Shown in pieces: positions 20,335 through 30,597 of a stretch of DNA of 64,000 nucleotides. Position numbers and translations under genes: made by a program. Numbering within the stretch: the first letter of the stretch is position 1; each line of letters begins with the position of its first letter. The notes beneath the pieces were generated by a model, which ran no database searches, was not told where the DNA came from, and saw only the letters and a program-made list of their open reading frames with translations. Source of the DNA: UBA8337 sp965221415 (GTDB lineage: Bacteria > Pseudomonadota > Alphaproteobacteria > RS24); assembly GCA_965221415.1 (NCBI GenBank), contig OZ244887.1:992001-1056000 (forward strand), written 5' to 3'.

Positions 20335-21552
20335 ATGACCTTTACCCTTTCCGCCCCTGTAGTCGCCACTGAAGGCGCACTTTATAGTTTTGATATCACA
20401 CCGACTGAGGCTCTGGCCGATGCGACGACGATACGTTGGCAGATTGTCCCGAAAGGGGCGTTGCCGGTCACAAGTTCTGACTTTCCTTCTCTGACAGGGA
20501 TGCTTAGCTTTACGTCTGGCGCGACCGTCGCCCAAACCGTGACCTTTACACCAACCGATGATGCAAGACGAGAAATATCAAAAGACTTTGAGCTGCGTAT
20601 CTACGATACCGCCGATGATAGCACTCCGCTTGATACACAAGTCGTCACGCTCAGAGATAATGATGATGCCACAGGGACTTATGGTAACGATATTCTCACC
20701 GGTAATGGTGATGCAAATATCATAGGTTTTGGTACAACGCATGCAGTTACAGCGAATGGTAGTGCTGGCAGTGATTTCTATGTGATTAGCCGTTTCCAAT
20801 ATGGGAATGTTGAGATAACCGATACAGTTGGAACGAACCTTGTCAAGTTTGATGCTGGTGTGACGATAACGGATTATGATGAAGAAAGTGCTGATGGTTT
20901 TGTTAAGGTAATCTCCCGTGTTGATTTGACGCTTTCGACGGGTGCTGTGATTACGATTATCAACCCTGTTGGTAAGTTTGTATTCCAGCTTGGTAGTGAC
21001 CCGATTATTACGACCTATGATGAGTTTAAGGGAGAGATTAGGGCAGAAGGCAGCAATGAGACCAGTACTTTAAGGAATAACGAAGCTTTTCAGGTGCTGA
21101 CGGCGACAACTGACCCAGACATTTCTGGTAATAGTCTGTCTGCTCAATTTTCTCCTTCTTTTGGTTCTGCGAGTGTAGATGTATTCAGTTCGGCTTCTAC
21201 TTTTGGGTTTAGCCAAAATGGTAGTGCTGGTGATGATTTCTATGTGATTAGCCGTTTCCAATATGGGAATGTTGAGATAACCGATACAGTTGGAACGAAC
21301 CTTATCAAGTTTGATGTCGGTGTGACGATAACGGATTATGATGAGGAAAGTGCTGATGGTTTTGTTAAGGTAATCTCCCGTGTTGCTTTGACGCTTTCGA
21401 CGGGTGCTGTGATTACGATTATCAACCCTGTTGGTAAGTTTGTATTCCAGCTTGGTGATGATGACGTTATTGCGACCTATGCTGAGTTCAAGGGGGAGAT
21501 TAGGGCAGAAGGCAGCAATGAGACCAGTACTTTGAGGAATAACGAAGCTTTC
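20335..21552 (+). repeat. 1.2 kb direct repeat, copy B (start of giant gene 3)
   Basis: These 1218 bases are nearly identical to copies A (5983-7209) and C (30598-31818). Similarity with copy A continues through the next cadherin-like domain to about 21776. Confidence 0.92.
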
Positions 21553-24500
21553 TCTATTCCTCTCCCACCGACGGGTGCTGATGCGGTGTTTGACGCTGTG
21601 CCAACTGATTTTACTTTGCTTGAGCAGCAAGATGGTCGCGCGGAGGCGATTATCATCGGGACTGTGGCGGCCACGGATGCGGATGACGACCCGATTACTT
21701 ATCGTCTGACCGCCGACACCTCAGCGGGTGAGGATGCCACTGGTTTTGAAATCGATACGAACGGCCAGATTACATATGTTGGCACGGGGATAGCGCGTGC
21801 GAGCAGCCAGACGGTTACGTTTACGGTTGTTGCGACCTCTACTGGCGCAAATGGCGCGCCCACCGACGTTACGACAAGCGTCAGCATTGCGATAAATGAG
21901 CTACCGCCGCTTGAGTTCTCGTCATCTGAGCAGCAGCGCGATGTGGCCACGCTTGAGGCGACGGATTATTCTGGTGGTGGCGTTCTGACTTGGTCGTTGA
22001 CGGGCGGGGCGGATATCGCCTCATTTGCTATTGATAGTGAAACGGGCGAGATTACGTGGGCGTCGCCGCTTGATTTTGACACCGATGACAGTGTTGGCGG
22101 CAATAAAGATTTCCGCGTGACGGCGACTGTGACAGATGGTGCCGGATTTCAAGAAGTCATTAGCCTCATCGTTACATTGACGGATGCGTCCACGCGCACT
22201 GTCATCGAGGCCTTCGCGGGGCGAAAAAGTGTCGAGGCCAATGCTTTCAATGCAATTGATGGTCTTTTCCATTATTCGGGGAGCGTCGATGTTGATAGGG
22301 CTGCCGATACAATAACCATAACCGATGGGGTCGCTTATTTGCCCGATGGCACTGCCGTCGATATTCCGTCTGCGCCGCACACGATTGCGCTGCCGCCGTC
22401 TATTGGCCGGGCTTCTAATATCTGGCTTGAGCAAGCTGACGATGGGACTTGGATCTTAAACTCGGGCAATGTACCAGTGCCAGATGGCGGCTATGCTCTT
22501 GGGTATTATCTGCTTCAGTCGGACGGGAGAGATTTTGTCAACGGTGGTGACCCTGCTAGAGGTTATCGGCTTGTCATTGAGACGGATGCCCTTGCGGTTG
22601 ACTCAATCGAGAACACCCAAGAGGCGGTGGCCACGCTCACAGTGCCAGCTGATGCCACGACGACTGGCACCCTTACATGGAGTTTGTACGGGGCGGATGC
22701 TGACTTGTTTGCAGTCTCTGATAGCGGGGTTGTGACGTGGGTAAACGCACCCGATTATGAAGCCCTCAATAGTGCTGATGGCGACAAAGACTTCCAAATA
22801 ACGGTCTCAGTGGTCGATGATGATTCCCGTAGTCGCAACGGTTCCATATTTCACAGCGCGACTGACCTCACCATTATACTCACCGATGTGGCGGATACGC
22901 CAATTATTGCCCATGATGGTACAGCGGTTGGCGACGACGCGACCATTGAGGTTGAGTCAGCTGAAAACCAACTCGCCGTCACCACGCTTTCAGTGGTGGG
23001 TCGTGATGCGGCTAGCCTGACGTGGACGTTGGCAGAGACTGGCGATTATGCCTTGTTTCGGGTCACTGATGGTGTTGTCACTTGGGCGGCGACACCTGAT
23101 TATGAAAATATGCGGAGCGCCGCAAACAGCAGAGACTTCAGTATTACGGTCATAGCGACAGATGCGGGCGAGCAAGCAGACAGTGTTGAACTCACAGTGG
23201 AACTAACCAATGTGGATGATGCGCCCGTCATCGAAGGCGATGCTGTTCGCAGCATTCAGTCGCCTGAGAACACCGAAGCTGCGGTGGCGACGCTTTCAGT
23301 GGTGGGTCGTGATGCGGCTAGCCTGACGTGGAGTTTGGCGGGTGCTGACCATGAGTCGTTTGAGGTCGTAAATGGTGTTGTCACTTGGGTGGAGGCACCT
23401 GATTATGAAAATACGCGGAGCGCTGCAAGCAGCAGAGACTTCAGTGTTACTGTCATAGCCACAACTGCTGATGGGCAAGACGACCGTGTTGAACTCACTG
23501 TAGAACTGACCAATATAATCGAAGCGCCCACTATCGAAGGCGAGGCTGTTCGCACCATCGCGTCACCTGAAGACCAAATGGGCGTGGTTGCGCTTTCAGC
23601 GACGCCTGAGGCGGGCGATAGCGTCACGTGGACGTTGACTGGTGCTGATTCTGACTCATTTACCATCACGCCCGATGGGGTGATTACGTGGGTGAACGCG
23701 CCTAGTTTCGGCTCAACGATGAGCACCGCAATGAACAATGAGTTCAACCTGATAGCCACAGCGACAGGGACTACTGGCAGCGACAGTGTCACGCTAACGA
23801 TTACAGTGGCTGAGAACACCGCACCGACCATTACGCAGGGCGTGACCATCGCCGAGTCCTTTACGGGGCAAACAAATGTCTATGCCAATGGTCAGGATGA
23901 CACTGATGGCGTTTTCCATTATTCGGGGACGATACCCCGAGGTTCGCACAGCATGACAAACATACCTGATATCACGGCTTATTTGCTCGATGGTAGCATC
24001 ATCAATATTCCAGCGCAGAGAAACTTCGAATTTGATTATAGTGAGTCTTTTACTTTTAGTTTAGCTTACCTTTGGATTGAGCAAGCGGGTGATGGGACTT
24101 GGGTTTTGGACTCGTCTCGAAACCTACCGACAGATGACCGCACATTTTACACGCTTGGGATTTATCGTGGCGACGGCACTAATACTTTTTTCCATCCTTA
24201 TAATTCTACCATTGGTGGTCTTCTTCCGCGTGCTGGTGAGCGTGTTCGCGATGAACGGCTTGTCATTGAGCATGGCAGCTTTACAGCTGAGTCGGCTGAG
24301 AACCAGCTTACGGTCACCACGCTCACAGCGGCGGATGACACCCCAAATGGTCTGACTTGGGGCTTGGAAGATGCAGAGTCACTTACGGCTGATGCGCGCT
24401 TGTTTAACATCAACAGCGAAACGGGGGAGGTTACGTGGAAAACCGCGCCCGATTATGAAACCCTCGAGAGTGCTAACGGCGACAAAGATTTCAGCCTCAC

Positions 24501-27500
24501 CGTCACGGTAGAGGATGGCAGCGGTGAAACAGACGACATTGACCTCACCGTCAGATTGACCGATGCGAACGAAATAACACCAGTCATTGCGGCTCCCATC
24601 GAGTCCTTCGATGGGCGGGTAAACGCATATGTGAATGGCTTCGATGCAAACGATGGCGTTTTCCATTACACAGGCGATATATCAGCTGCGTTTAATAACG
24701 ACCGCGACCACGAATTTACGGTCAGTGGTGAGACGGTAATTTACTTGCCCGATGGCACCATCATTGAGTACCAATCGGGCACGGCTGCCGATGCGACTGA
24801 AGGGGCTAGCCTCTGGGTTGCCCCTGTCGACCATGATAATGACGATGCCACAGATGATGTCTGGCAATTATTTGCAGGTTTTAACCGTGACGCGCCATCC
24901 ACGGCATATTTCCTTGGCCGTGCCGATAGTACTGTGGGTACCTTTATACCAAATGGTGAGGACGGCGCAGGCCAACCGCTTCTCACCGCGGCGGGCGAAC
25001 CCTTTATCGTTGAGGCAGAAACCTTGGCGGTGACATCACTGGACGGCCAAAATGCGGTGACGACGCTTACCGCGACGGATGTTGACACAGCGTCAGAAAA
25101 CCTTCGCTGGTCGCTGACGGGTGGGGCGGACATGAACCGTTTTGCTATCGACCCGATGACGGGTGTGATTACGTGGAGCTCAACGCCTGATTATGACACA
25201 ACGCGCAGTACGGCGAGCAGCAGAGACTTCGTTGTGACGGCCACAGTGTCAGATGGCGATTTTACCGACGATATTACGCTGACGGTGACATTGGCTGAAA
25301 ACACAGCCCCGACGATTACAACCACCATCGAGTCTTTCGAGGGGCGGGTAAATGCATATGTGAATGGCTTGAATGGCAATGATGGCGTTTTCCATTACAC
25401 AGGCGATATATCATCTCAGTTTGTCCCCGCGAGTAGCGGCACTGGCTTCGACCACGAATTTACGGTCAGTGGTGAGACGGTAATTTTCTTGCCCGATGGC
25501 ACGATCATTGAGTACCAATCGGGTACGGCCGCCGATCCGAATGAAGGGGCTAGACTCTGGGTTGCCCCTGTCGACCATGATAATGACGATGCCACAGATG
25601 ATGTCTGGCAATTATTTGCAGGTTTTAGGCTTAACGCGCCATCCACGGCGTATTTCCTTGGCCGTGCCGATGATGGTACGAGTGCCTTTATCGCAAATGG
25701 TGAGGACGGCGCAGGCCAACCGCTTCTCACCGAGGCGGGCGACCCCTTTGTCGTTGCGGCAGGGGAGACCTTGGCGGTTGAGTCATTTGAAAACCAACTC
25801 ACAGTGACGACGCTCACAGCGGCCGACGAAATGCCTGATGGTCTGACATGGGCGCTGACGGGCGGGGCGGATATGAGCCGTTTTGTTATCAATCGTGAAA
25901 CAGGCGAGATAAGGTGGAATCCTGATAATCCATTGCCCGATTATGAAACGCTTAATAGTGCTGACAGCGACAAAGATTTCGAAGTTATCGTCACAGTGAC
26001 CGATAGTAGCAGCGCTACAGACACAATTACCCTCACCGTGACACTGACCGATGGAAACGATGGCGCACCTGTTATTGCCCAAGATGGCACGGCGGTTGGT
26101 GATACGCTTGCAGTTGATTCACGTGAGAACCAAGATACAGTGACCACACTCACCGCGACCGATGGTGAGACAGCACCAGAAAACCTTATCTGGACGTTGA
26201 GCGGTGACAACCACGAATTATTCCAAGTCATTGACGGGGTGGTGACGTGGCGCGAAGAGCCTGATTATGAGGCTCACGCGAGTGATGCAGACAGAATCTT
26301 TAGCCTGACGGTCACAGTGACAGATGATAGTCCAGACCAACAGCTGCAAGACAGCGTCGACCTGACGGTGACATTGACCGATGGGACTGAGAAGCCAGTT
26401 ATTCAAACCCCCATCGTCGAGTCCTTCACGGGGCGCAAAAATGTCAATGTGAATGGCCGCGATGGCAATGATGGCGTTTTCCATTATACGGGCGATATAT
26501 CATATGCGCTTGTCCCCAACACCGACCCTAGCATCCCTGTTGCCTTCATCCAAAGGTTTACGGTTAGTGGTGAGAGCAATCTCATTTACTTGCCCGATGG
26601 CACCACCATTGAATACCAACCGGGAACGGCGTTTACTTCTGTTGAATCTCCTAGACTCTGGGTTGCCTCAGTCGACCATGACAATGACGATGCCACAGCT
26701 GATGTCTGGCAATTATTTGCTGGTGCTCACTCAGCAGCACCGTCTGGCTCGTCTTATATTCTTGGCAGTCGCAATGAAATTACTCGTGCCTTCGAAAATA
26801 ATGGTGAGGACGGCGCAGGCCAACCGCTTCTCGTTACGGCAGGAGAGACTTTAGCGGTTGAGTCGATAGAAGGCCAAACTGCCGTGGCCTCGCTTGGGGT
26901 GACGGATATTGACACAGCCGCAGAAAGCCTTACATGGGCGCTAAGCGGCGATGACATGGACTCATTTGCAATCTCTGATAGCGGTGTGGTTACGTGGGCG
27001 AGTACGCCTGATTATGACACGCTCAATAGTGACGACAGCGACAAAGAGTTCCAAATAACAGTCACAGTAACAGACGAGACCAGCCTTCAAGACAGTATTG
27101 AGCTGACGGTGACATTGGTTGAAAACACCGCACCAGTGATTGACGCGGTCGCTATCCAGTCCTTCACGGGGCGCAAAAATGTCAATGTCAATGGTCGCGA
27201 TGACAATAATGGCATTTTCCATTACACGGGCGATGTATCATTTGCATTCGGTGGCGGCGGCACCACGCTTACGGTTGGTGGGGAGAGCAATCTCATTTTC
27301 TTGCCCGATGGCACCATCATTGAGTACCAATCGGGCACGGCCTTCACTGTGGTTGATGACCCTAGCCTCTGGGTTGCCCCAGTCGACCATGACAATGACG
27401 ATGGCACAGATGATGTCTGGCAATTATTTGCGGGTGCTCGCGTATCCGCACCGTCTGGCTCATCTTATGTTCTTGGCACTGTCAATGGCCGTACTAATGC

Positions 27501-30492
27501 CTTTGAAAGAAATGGTGAGGACGGCGCAGGCCAACCGCTTCTCACTGCCGCAGGCGAACCTTTTATCACTAATAACACCTTTGCGTTTACTTCCGCTGAA
27601 AACCAACAAGCAGTCGCCACGCTCGCAGCGACAGATGCCACCCCTAACGCGGGTAGCCTTACGTGGGGCTTGACCAGCGACGCAGACGGGGACTTGTTCG
27701 CTATCGACACCATGACGGGGACGATTACGTGGAAAACCGCGCCTGACTTCGAAACGCTCAATAGTGCTGCAAACAGCAAAATCTTCAGCTTAACCGCCAC
27801 AGTGACAGATAGTCTCGGCGCGGTAAGCACTGTTGGCCTCACCGTGACACTGACCGATGCAAACGACGCCGCGCCTGTTATTGCCCAAAGTGATGGCACG
27901 GCGGTTGGTGATACACTTGCGGTTGAGTCAGCTGAAAACGGCACCACAGTCACCACGCTCACCGCGACAGATATCGACACCGCATCAGAAAACCTCGTCT
28001 GGACGTTGAGCGGCGACGACCACGAATTATTCCAAGTCGAGGGCGGAGTCGTGACGTGGCGCGAAGAACCCGATTATGAGGCTCACGAGAGTGACGCAGA
28101 CAGAATCTTCAGCCTGACGGTCACCGTGACAGATGACAGTCCAGACCAACAATTCCAAGACAGCGTCGACCTGACCGTGGCACTGACCGATGTGTTTGAA
28201 AACACCGCACCCGTTATTGACCGTTCTCGTTTTGATATTGTACCAAGCGCGACAACGACTACAAATGTCGCACCATCGGCGACAGTTACGCCATATGAGG
28301 ACGCAACTTACAATGGCGGCTCAGGCGCAACCGAAGCCCGCCAGATTGCAGCTCTGACTGATGGACAAACAGCCAATATCAACTGGTATAATGCGGGCAT
28401 CACCGGCTATCGCCCCAACAACGCGGCGGACGAAGACCTAACCTTCGTGCTTGACGACAGCTATATACAAGGCCGTGTCGTGATTTATACTTGGGCAACT
28501 GATAGTGGTGGAGCTGAAGTGCGCATTAATGACGCAGAGGTGCGATTCTGGCTCGATGGCGAAGCCGTTGGCACTGCGCACACCATTGTCAGCACCGAGG
28601 CAGTGGATGCTGACATCGCCGTATTTGAGGTCGCGCCTCCCGCTGATTTGGTGTTTGATGAAGTTCGCATTACTTTTGCTGGCGATCAAGAATCGCAAAA
28701 CCTCGCAGAAGTCGAGATTTTCGCTCTACCAACAGCGTTTGGGTTTATTTCCACTGAAAACACCCTAGCGGCAATCGGCACGCTTGCAGCAACAGATGAC
28801 ACCCCTAATGCGGGTGGCCTTGCATGGACACTTACTGGCGATGATGCTGACTTGTTTACGCTCAATAGTGCAACGGGTGAGTTGCGGTGGGCAAATACAC
28901 CTGATTTTGAAGTGACGCAGAGTGACGCAGAGAGCAAAGTGTTCAGCTTAACCGCCACAGCGCGCGATAGTCTTGGGGCAGAAGAGAGTATTAGCTTCCT
29001 CGTGATACTCACCGATGTAAATGAGGGCGCACCTATTATCGACACGCCTGCTGGTGGCACAACGATTATGTCGGCTGAGAACCAACTCGAAGTCACCACG
29101 CTGACGGCGATGGACATTGATACGCTTGGCACGCTTACATGGTCACTAACTGACGACGCTTCTGGCCTGTTTACTATCGACAGCATGACAGGGGCGATTA
29201 CGTGGGTGAACGAGCCTGATTATGAAGATTCTAGCTACACGAGTGATACAGATAGAGACTTCAGTGTTATCGCACAGGTGACAGATGGCACGAATACAGA
29301 CAGCATCACCCTCACCATTAGGCTGACCGATGCGAACGAAGCGCCCGATATTGACCCCGCTGATGCACCTGCACCTGCCATGGGGGCTGCAAATATCGCG
29401 CTTGCGACCGACCCTGAAGACCACACGACAAGCTTGGCCACCATCACGACATCTGTTACACGGTATACCCCTAACGATGCTGATCGTTCCACAGAGGACA
29501 GAGAGAACCATCATCTTGCAAATCTGGTTGATGGGGATACGTCTCTCGAACGTGAACATTGGGGCGGAACAGACCTCGACGGTTATCACCCGCTTGATGC
29601 GCATGGTAAGTTTCTGTCCTTCTATTTTAAAGATGACGACTATGTGCAAGGCAGTGTCCGCATTCATAACAGAGAGGGGACTGATACTGGTCGTATTAAC
29701 AATTCAGTATTAGAGTTTAGGCTTAATGGTGAAGTTGTTGGCTCTCCAACAATTTTACGAGATTCGAACGTCATCACGGTCACACCAGATGCTGATTTGG
29801 TGTTTGATGAAGTCCGCATTACTTTTGATGGCAACCGTCAGAACCTTGAAGAAATTGAAATCTTCGGCGTTTCCACATCGCGTCCGATTGCATCAGTTGA
29901 GAACCAAGATGCAGTGACCACGCTGTCCGCGATGGATGTTGATGCTGATGATAGCATTACATGGGTCTTGAGCGGCTCGGACGCGGACTTGTTTGATATC
30001 TCGGCTGGTGGTGTTGTGACGTGGAAAGAAGCGCCTGACTTCGAAACCCTCAATAGCGAGGCAGGCAACAAACTGTTCAGCCTGACCGCTACAGCGAGAG
30101 ACAGTGGCGGGCTTGAAGACAGTATCAACCTCGCTGTGACATTGACCGATGAGAATGAAGCACCGGTTATCACGCGTGATGGCACAGCGGTTCCTGATGG
30201 CGAGACGATTCTGGTTAATTCAAATGAAGGCCAAGACGCGGTGATTACGCTTGGGGCGACGGATGTGGATAGCGCTGATACGCAGACTTGGGTCTTGAGC
30301 GGCGATGACATGGCCTCATTTGAAATCTCTGATAGTGGTGTGATTACGTGGGACGAAACGCCTAATTTCGATACGACTGTAAGTACAGATGCCGTCGACA
30401 CCAAAGTGTTCGACCTCACCGCCACAGTGACCGATGGCGGCAACCTTATGGACACGATTGACCTCACCGTCACACTGATAGATGTGATGTAA
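20335..30492 (+). CDS. Giant cadherin/FTGR-module repeat protein 3 (3385 aa)
   Basis: It begins 84 bases after giant gene 2 with the shared 1.2 kb start (Calx-beta-like part plus two FVISR modules) and no signal peptide. About 17 cadherin-like domains and six FTGR modules follow (near 22207, 23851, 24600, 25330, 26416, 27157). Two discoidin-like domains lie at about 28218-28737 and 29370-29880. The four FTGR modules between 24.6 and 27.6 kb form a special, highly similar subgroup with VDHDNDDATDDVWQLFAG and NGEDGAGQPLL. The protein ends after a cadherin-like domain (TLIDVM) without an RTX tail, as in protein 2. I saw no cysteine. The ribosome binding site is weak. A cell-surface or extracellular adhesive role is inferred from the domains. 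Confidence 0.9.
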   Translation: MTFTLSAPVVATEGALYSFDITPTEALADATTIRWQIVPKGALPVTSSDFPSLTGMLSFTSGATVAQTVTFTPTDDARREISKDFELRIYDTADDSTPLDTQVVTLRDNDDATGTYGNDILTGNGDANIIGFGTTHAVTANGSAGSDFYVISRFQYGNVEITDTVGTNLVKFDAGVTITDYDEESADGFVKVISRVDLTLSTGAVITIINPVGKFVFQLGSDPIITTYDEFKGEIRAEGSNETSTLRNNEAFQVLTATTDPDISGNSLSAQFSPSFGSASVDVFSSASTFGFSQNGSAGDDFYVISRFQYGNVEITDTVGTNLIKFDVGVTITDYDEESADGFVKVISRVALTLSTGAVITIINPVGKFVFQLGDDDVIATYAEFKGEIRAEGSNETSTLRNNEAFSIPLPPTGADAVFDAVPTDFTLLEQQDGRAEAIIIGTVAATDADDDPITYRLTADTSAGEDATGFEIDTNGQITYVGTGIARASSQTVTFTVVATSTGANGAPTDVTTSVSIAINELPPLEFSSSEQQRDVATLEATDYSGGGVLTWSLTGGADIASFAIDSETGEITWASPLDFDTDDSVGGNKDFRVTATVTDGAGFQEVISLIVTLTDASTRTVIEAFAGRKSVEANAFNAIDGLFHYSGSVDVDRAADTITITDGVAYLPDGTAVDIPSAPHTIALPPSIGRASNIWLEQADDGTWILNSGNVPVPDGGYALGYYLLQSDGRDFVNGGDPARGYRLVIETDALAVDSIENTQEAVATLTVPADATTTGTLTWSLYGADADLFAVSDSGVVTWVNAPDYEALNSADGDKDFQITVSVVDDDSRSRNGSIFHSATDLTIILTDVADTPIIAHDGTAVGDDATIEVESAENQLAVTTLSVVGRDAASLTWTLAETGDYALFRVTDGVVTWAATPDYENMRSAANSRDFSITVIATDAGEQADSVELTVELTNVDDAPVIEGDAVRSIQSPENTEAAVATLSVVGRDAASLTWSLAGADHESFEVVNGVVTWVEAPDYENTRSAASSRDFSVTVIATTADGQDDRVELTVELTNIIEAPTIEGEAVRTIASPEDQMGVVALSATPEAGDSVTWTLTGADSDSFTITPDGVITWVNAPSFGSTMSTAMNNEFNLIATATGTTGSDSVTLTITVAENTAPTITQGVTIAESFTGQTNVYANGQDDTDGVFHYSGTIPRGSHSMTNIPDITAYLLDGSIINIPAQRNFEFDYSESFTFSLAYLWIEQAGDGTWVLDSSRNLPTDDRTFYTLGIYRGDGTNTFFHPYNSTIGGLLPRAGERVRDERLVIEHGSFTAESAENQLTVTTLTAADDTPNGLTWGLEDAESLTADARLFNINSETGEVTWKTAPDYETLESANGDKDFSLTVTVEDGSGETDDIDLTVRLTDANEITPVIAAPIESFDGRVNAYVNGFDANDGVFHYTGDISAAFNNDRDHEFTVSGETVIYLPDGTIIEYQSGTAADATEGASLWVAPVDHDNDDATDDVWQLFAGFNRDAPSTAYFLGRADSTVGTFIPNGEDGAGQPLLTAAGEPFIVEAETLAVTSLDGQNAVTTLTATDVDTASENLRWSLTGGADMNRFAIDPMTGVITWSSTPDYDTTRSTASSRDFVVTATVSDGDFTDDITLTVTLAENTAPTITTTIESFEGRVNAYVNGLNGNDGVFHYTGDISSQFVPASSGTGFDHEFTVSGETVIFLPDGTIIEYQSGTAADPNEGARLWVAPVDHDNDDATDDVWQLFAGFRLNAPSTAYFLGRADDGTSAFIANGEDGAGQPLLTEAGDPFVVAAGETLAVESFENQLTVTTLTAADEMPDGLTWALTGGADMSRFVINRETGEIRWNPDNPLPDYETLNSADSDKDFEVIVTVTDSSSATDTITLTVTLTDGNDGAPVIAQDGTAVGDTLAVDSRENQDTVTTLTATDGETAPENLIWTLSGDNHELFQVIDGVVTWREEPDYEAHASDADRIFSLTVTVTDDSPDQQLQDSVDLTVTLTDGTEKPVIQTPIVESFTGRKNVNVNGRDGNDGVFHYTGDISYALVPNTDPSIPVAFIQRFTVSGESNLIYLPDGTTIEYQPGTAFTSVESPRLWVASVDHDNDDATADVWQLFAGAHSAAPSGSSYILGSRNEITRAFENNGEDGAGQPLLVTAGETLAVESIEGQTAVASLGVTDIDTAAESLTWALSGDDMDSFAISDSGVVTWASTPDYDTLNSDDSDKEFQITVTVTDETSLQDSIELTVTLVENTAPVIDAVAIQSFTGRKNVNVNGRDDNNGIFHYTGDVSFAFGGGGTTLTVGGESNLIFLPDGTIIEYQSGTAFTVVDDPSLWVAPVDHDNDDGTDDVWQLFAGARVSAPSGSSYVLGTVNGRTNAFERNGEDGAGQPLLTAAGEPFITNNTFAFTSAENQQAVATLAATDATPNAGSLTWGLTSDADGDLFAIDTMTGTITWKTAPDFETLNSAANSKIFSLTATVTDSLGAVSTVGLTVTLTDANDAAPVIAQSDGTAVGDTLAVESAENGTTVTTLTATDIDTASENLVWTLSGDDHELFQVEGGVVTWREEPDYEAHESDADRIFSLTVTVTDDSPDQQFQDSVDLTVALTDVFENTAPVIDRSRFDIVPSATTTTNVAPSATVTPYEDATYNGGSGATEARQIAALTDGQTANINWYNAGITGYRPNNAADEDLTFVLDDSYIQGRVVIYTWATDSGGAEVRINDAEVRFWLDGEAVGTAHTIVSTEAVDADIAVFEVAPPADLVFDEVRITFAGDQESQNLAEVEIFALPTAFGFISTENTLAAIGTLAATDDTPNAGGLAWTLTGDDADLFTLNSATGELRWANTPDFEVTQSDAESKVFSLTATARDSLGAEESISFLVILTDVNEGAPIIDTPAGGTTIMSAENQLEVTTLTAMDIDTLGTLTWSLTDDASGLFTIDSMTGAITWVNEPDYEDSSYTSDTDRDFSVIAQVTDGTNTDSITLTIRLTDANEAPDIDPADAPAPAMGAANIALATDPEDHTTSLATITTSVTRYTPNDADRSTEDRENHHLANLVDGDTSLEREHWGGTDLDGYHPLDAHGKFLSFYFKDDDYVQGSVRIHNREGTDTGRINNSVLEFRLNGEVVGSPTILRDSNVITVTPDADLVFDEVRITFDGNRQNLEEIEIFGVSTSRPIASVENQDAVTTLSAMDVDADDSITWVLSGSDADLFDISAGGVVTWKEAPDFETLNSEAGNKLFSLTATARDSGGLEDSINLAVTLTDENEAPVITRDGTAVPDGETILVNSNEGQDAVITLGATDVDSADTQTWVLSGDDMASFEISDSGVITWDETPNFDTTVSTDAVDTKVFDLTATVTDGGNLMDTIDLTVTLIDVM
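24600..27570 (+). repeat. Higher-order repeat block in giant gene 3
   Basis: Four copies of an FTGR subtype start near 24600, 25330, 26416 and 27157. Each carries near-identical DNA for YLPDGTIIEYQSGTA, VDHDNDDATDDVWQLFAG and NGEDGAGQPLL, followed by a cadherin-like domain. The third interval is longer because an extra cadherin-like domain is present. Homogenisation by recombination is likely. Confidence 0.8.
28218..28737 (+). other. Discoidin-like domain 1 in giant gene 3
   Basis: Shows ATEARQIAALTDGQT, GITGYRP, DLTFVLDDSYIQGRVVIYTW, LVFDEVRITFAG and LAEVEIFAL, homologous to the domain at 11178-11706. Confidence 0.55.
29370..29880 (+). other. Discoidin-like domain 2 in giant gene 3
   Basis: Shows NHHLANLVDGDTSLE, LSFYFKDDDYVQGSVRIHN, LEFRLNGEVVGS, LVFDEVRITFDG and LEEIEIFGV. 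Confidence 0.55.
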
Positions 30493-30522
30493 ACAATAAT
30501 AAATCCTTTAAATTTAAACGCG

Positions 30523-30537
30523 TTAACCAAAATGTAA
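30523..30537 (+). promoter_or_regulatory. Possible CtrA-like box upstream of giant gene 4
   Basis: TTAACCAAAATGTAA reads as TTAA, seven bases, GTAA, with the TTAACC half-site typical of CtrA boxes. It sits 60 bases before the start codon; the counterpart upstream of giant gene 3 sits 64 bases before its start. Confidence 0.4.
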
Positions 30538-30597
30538 GACTTAAGAAGTATTAATGGGCATATTGAGTTTTATGTGCAAAAGAGTTAAGAGTAGAAT

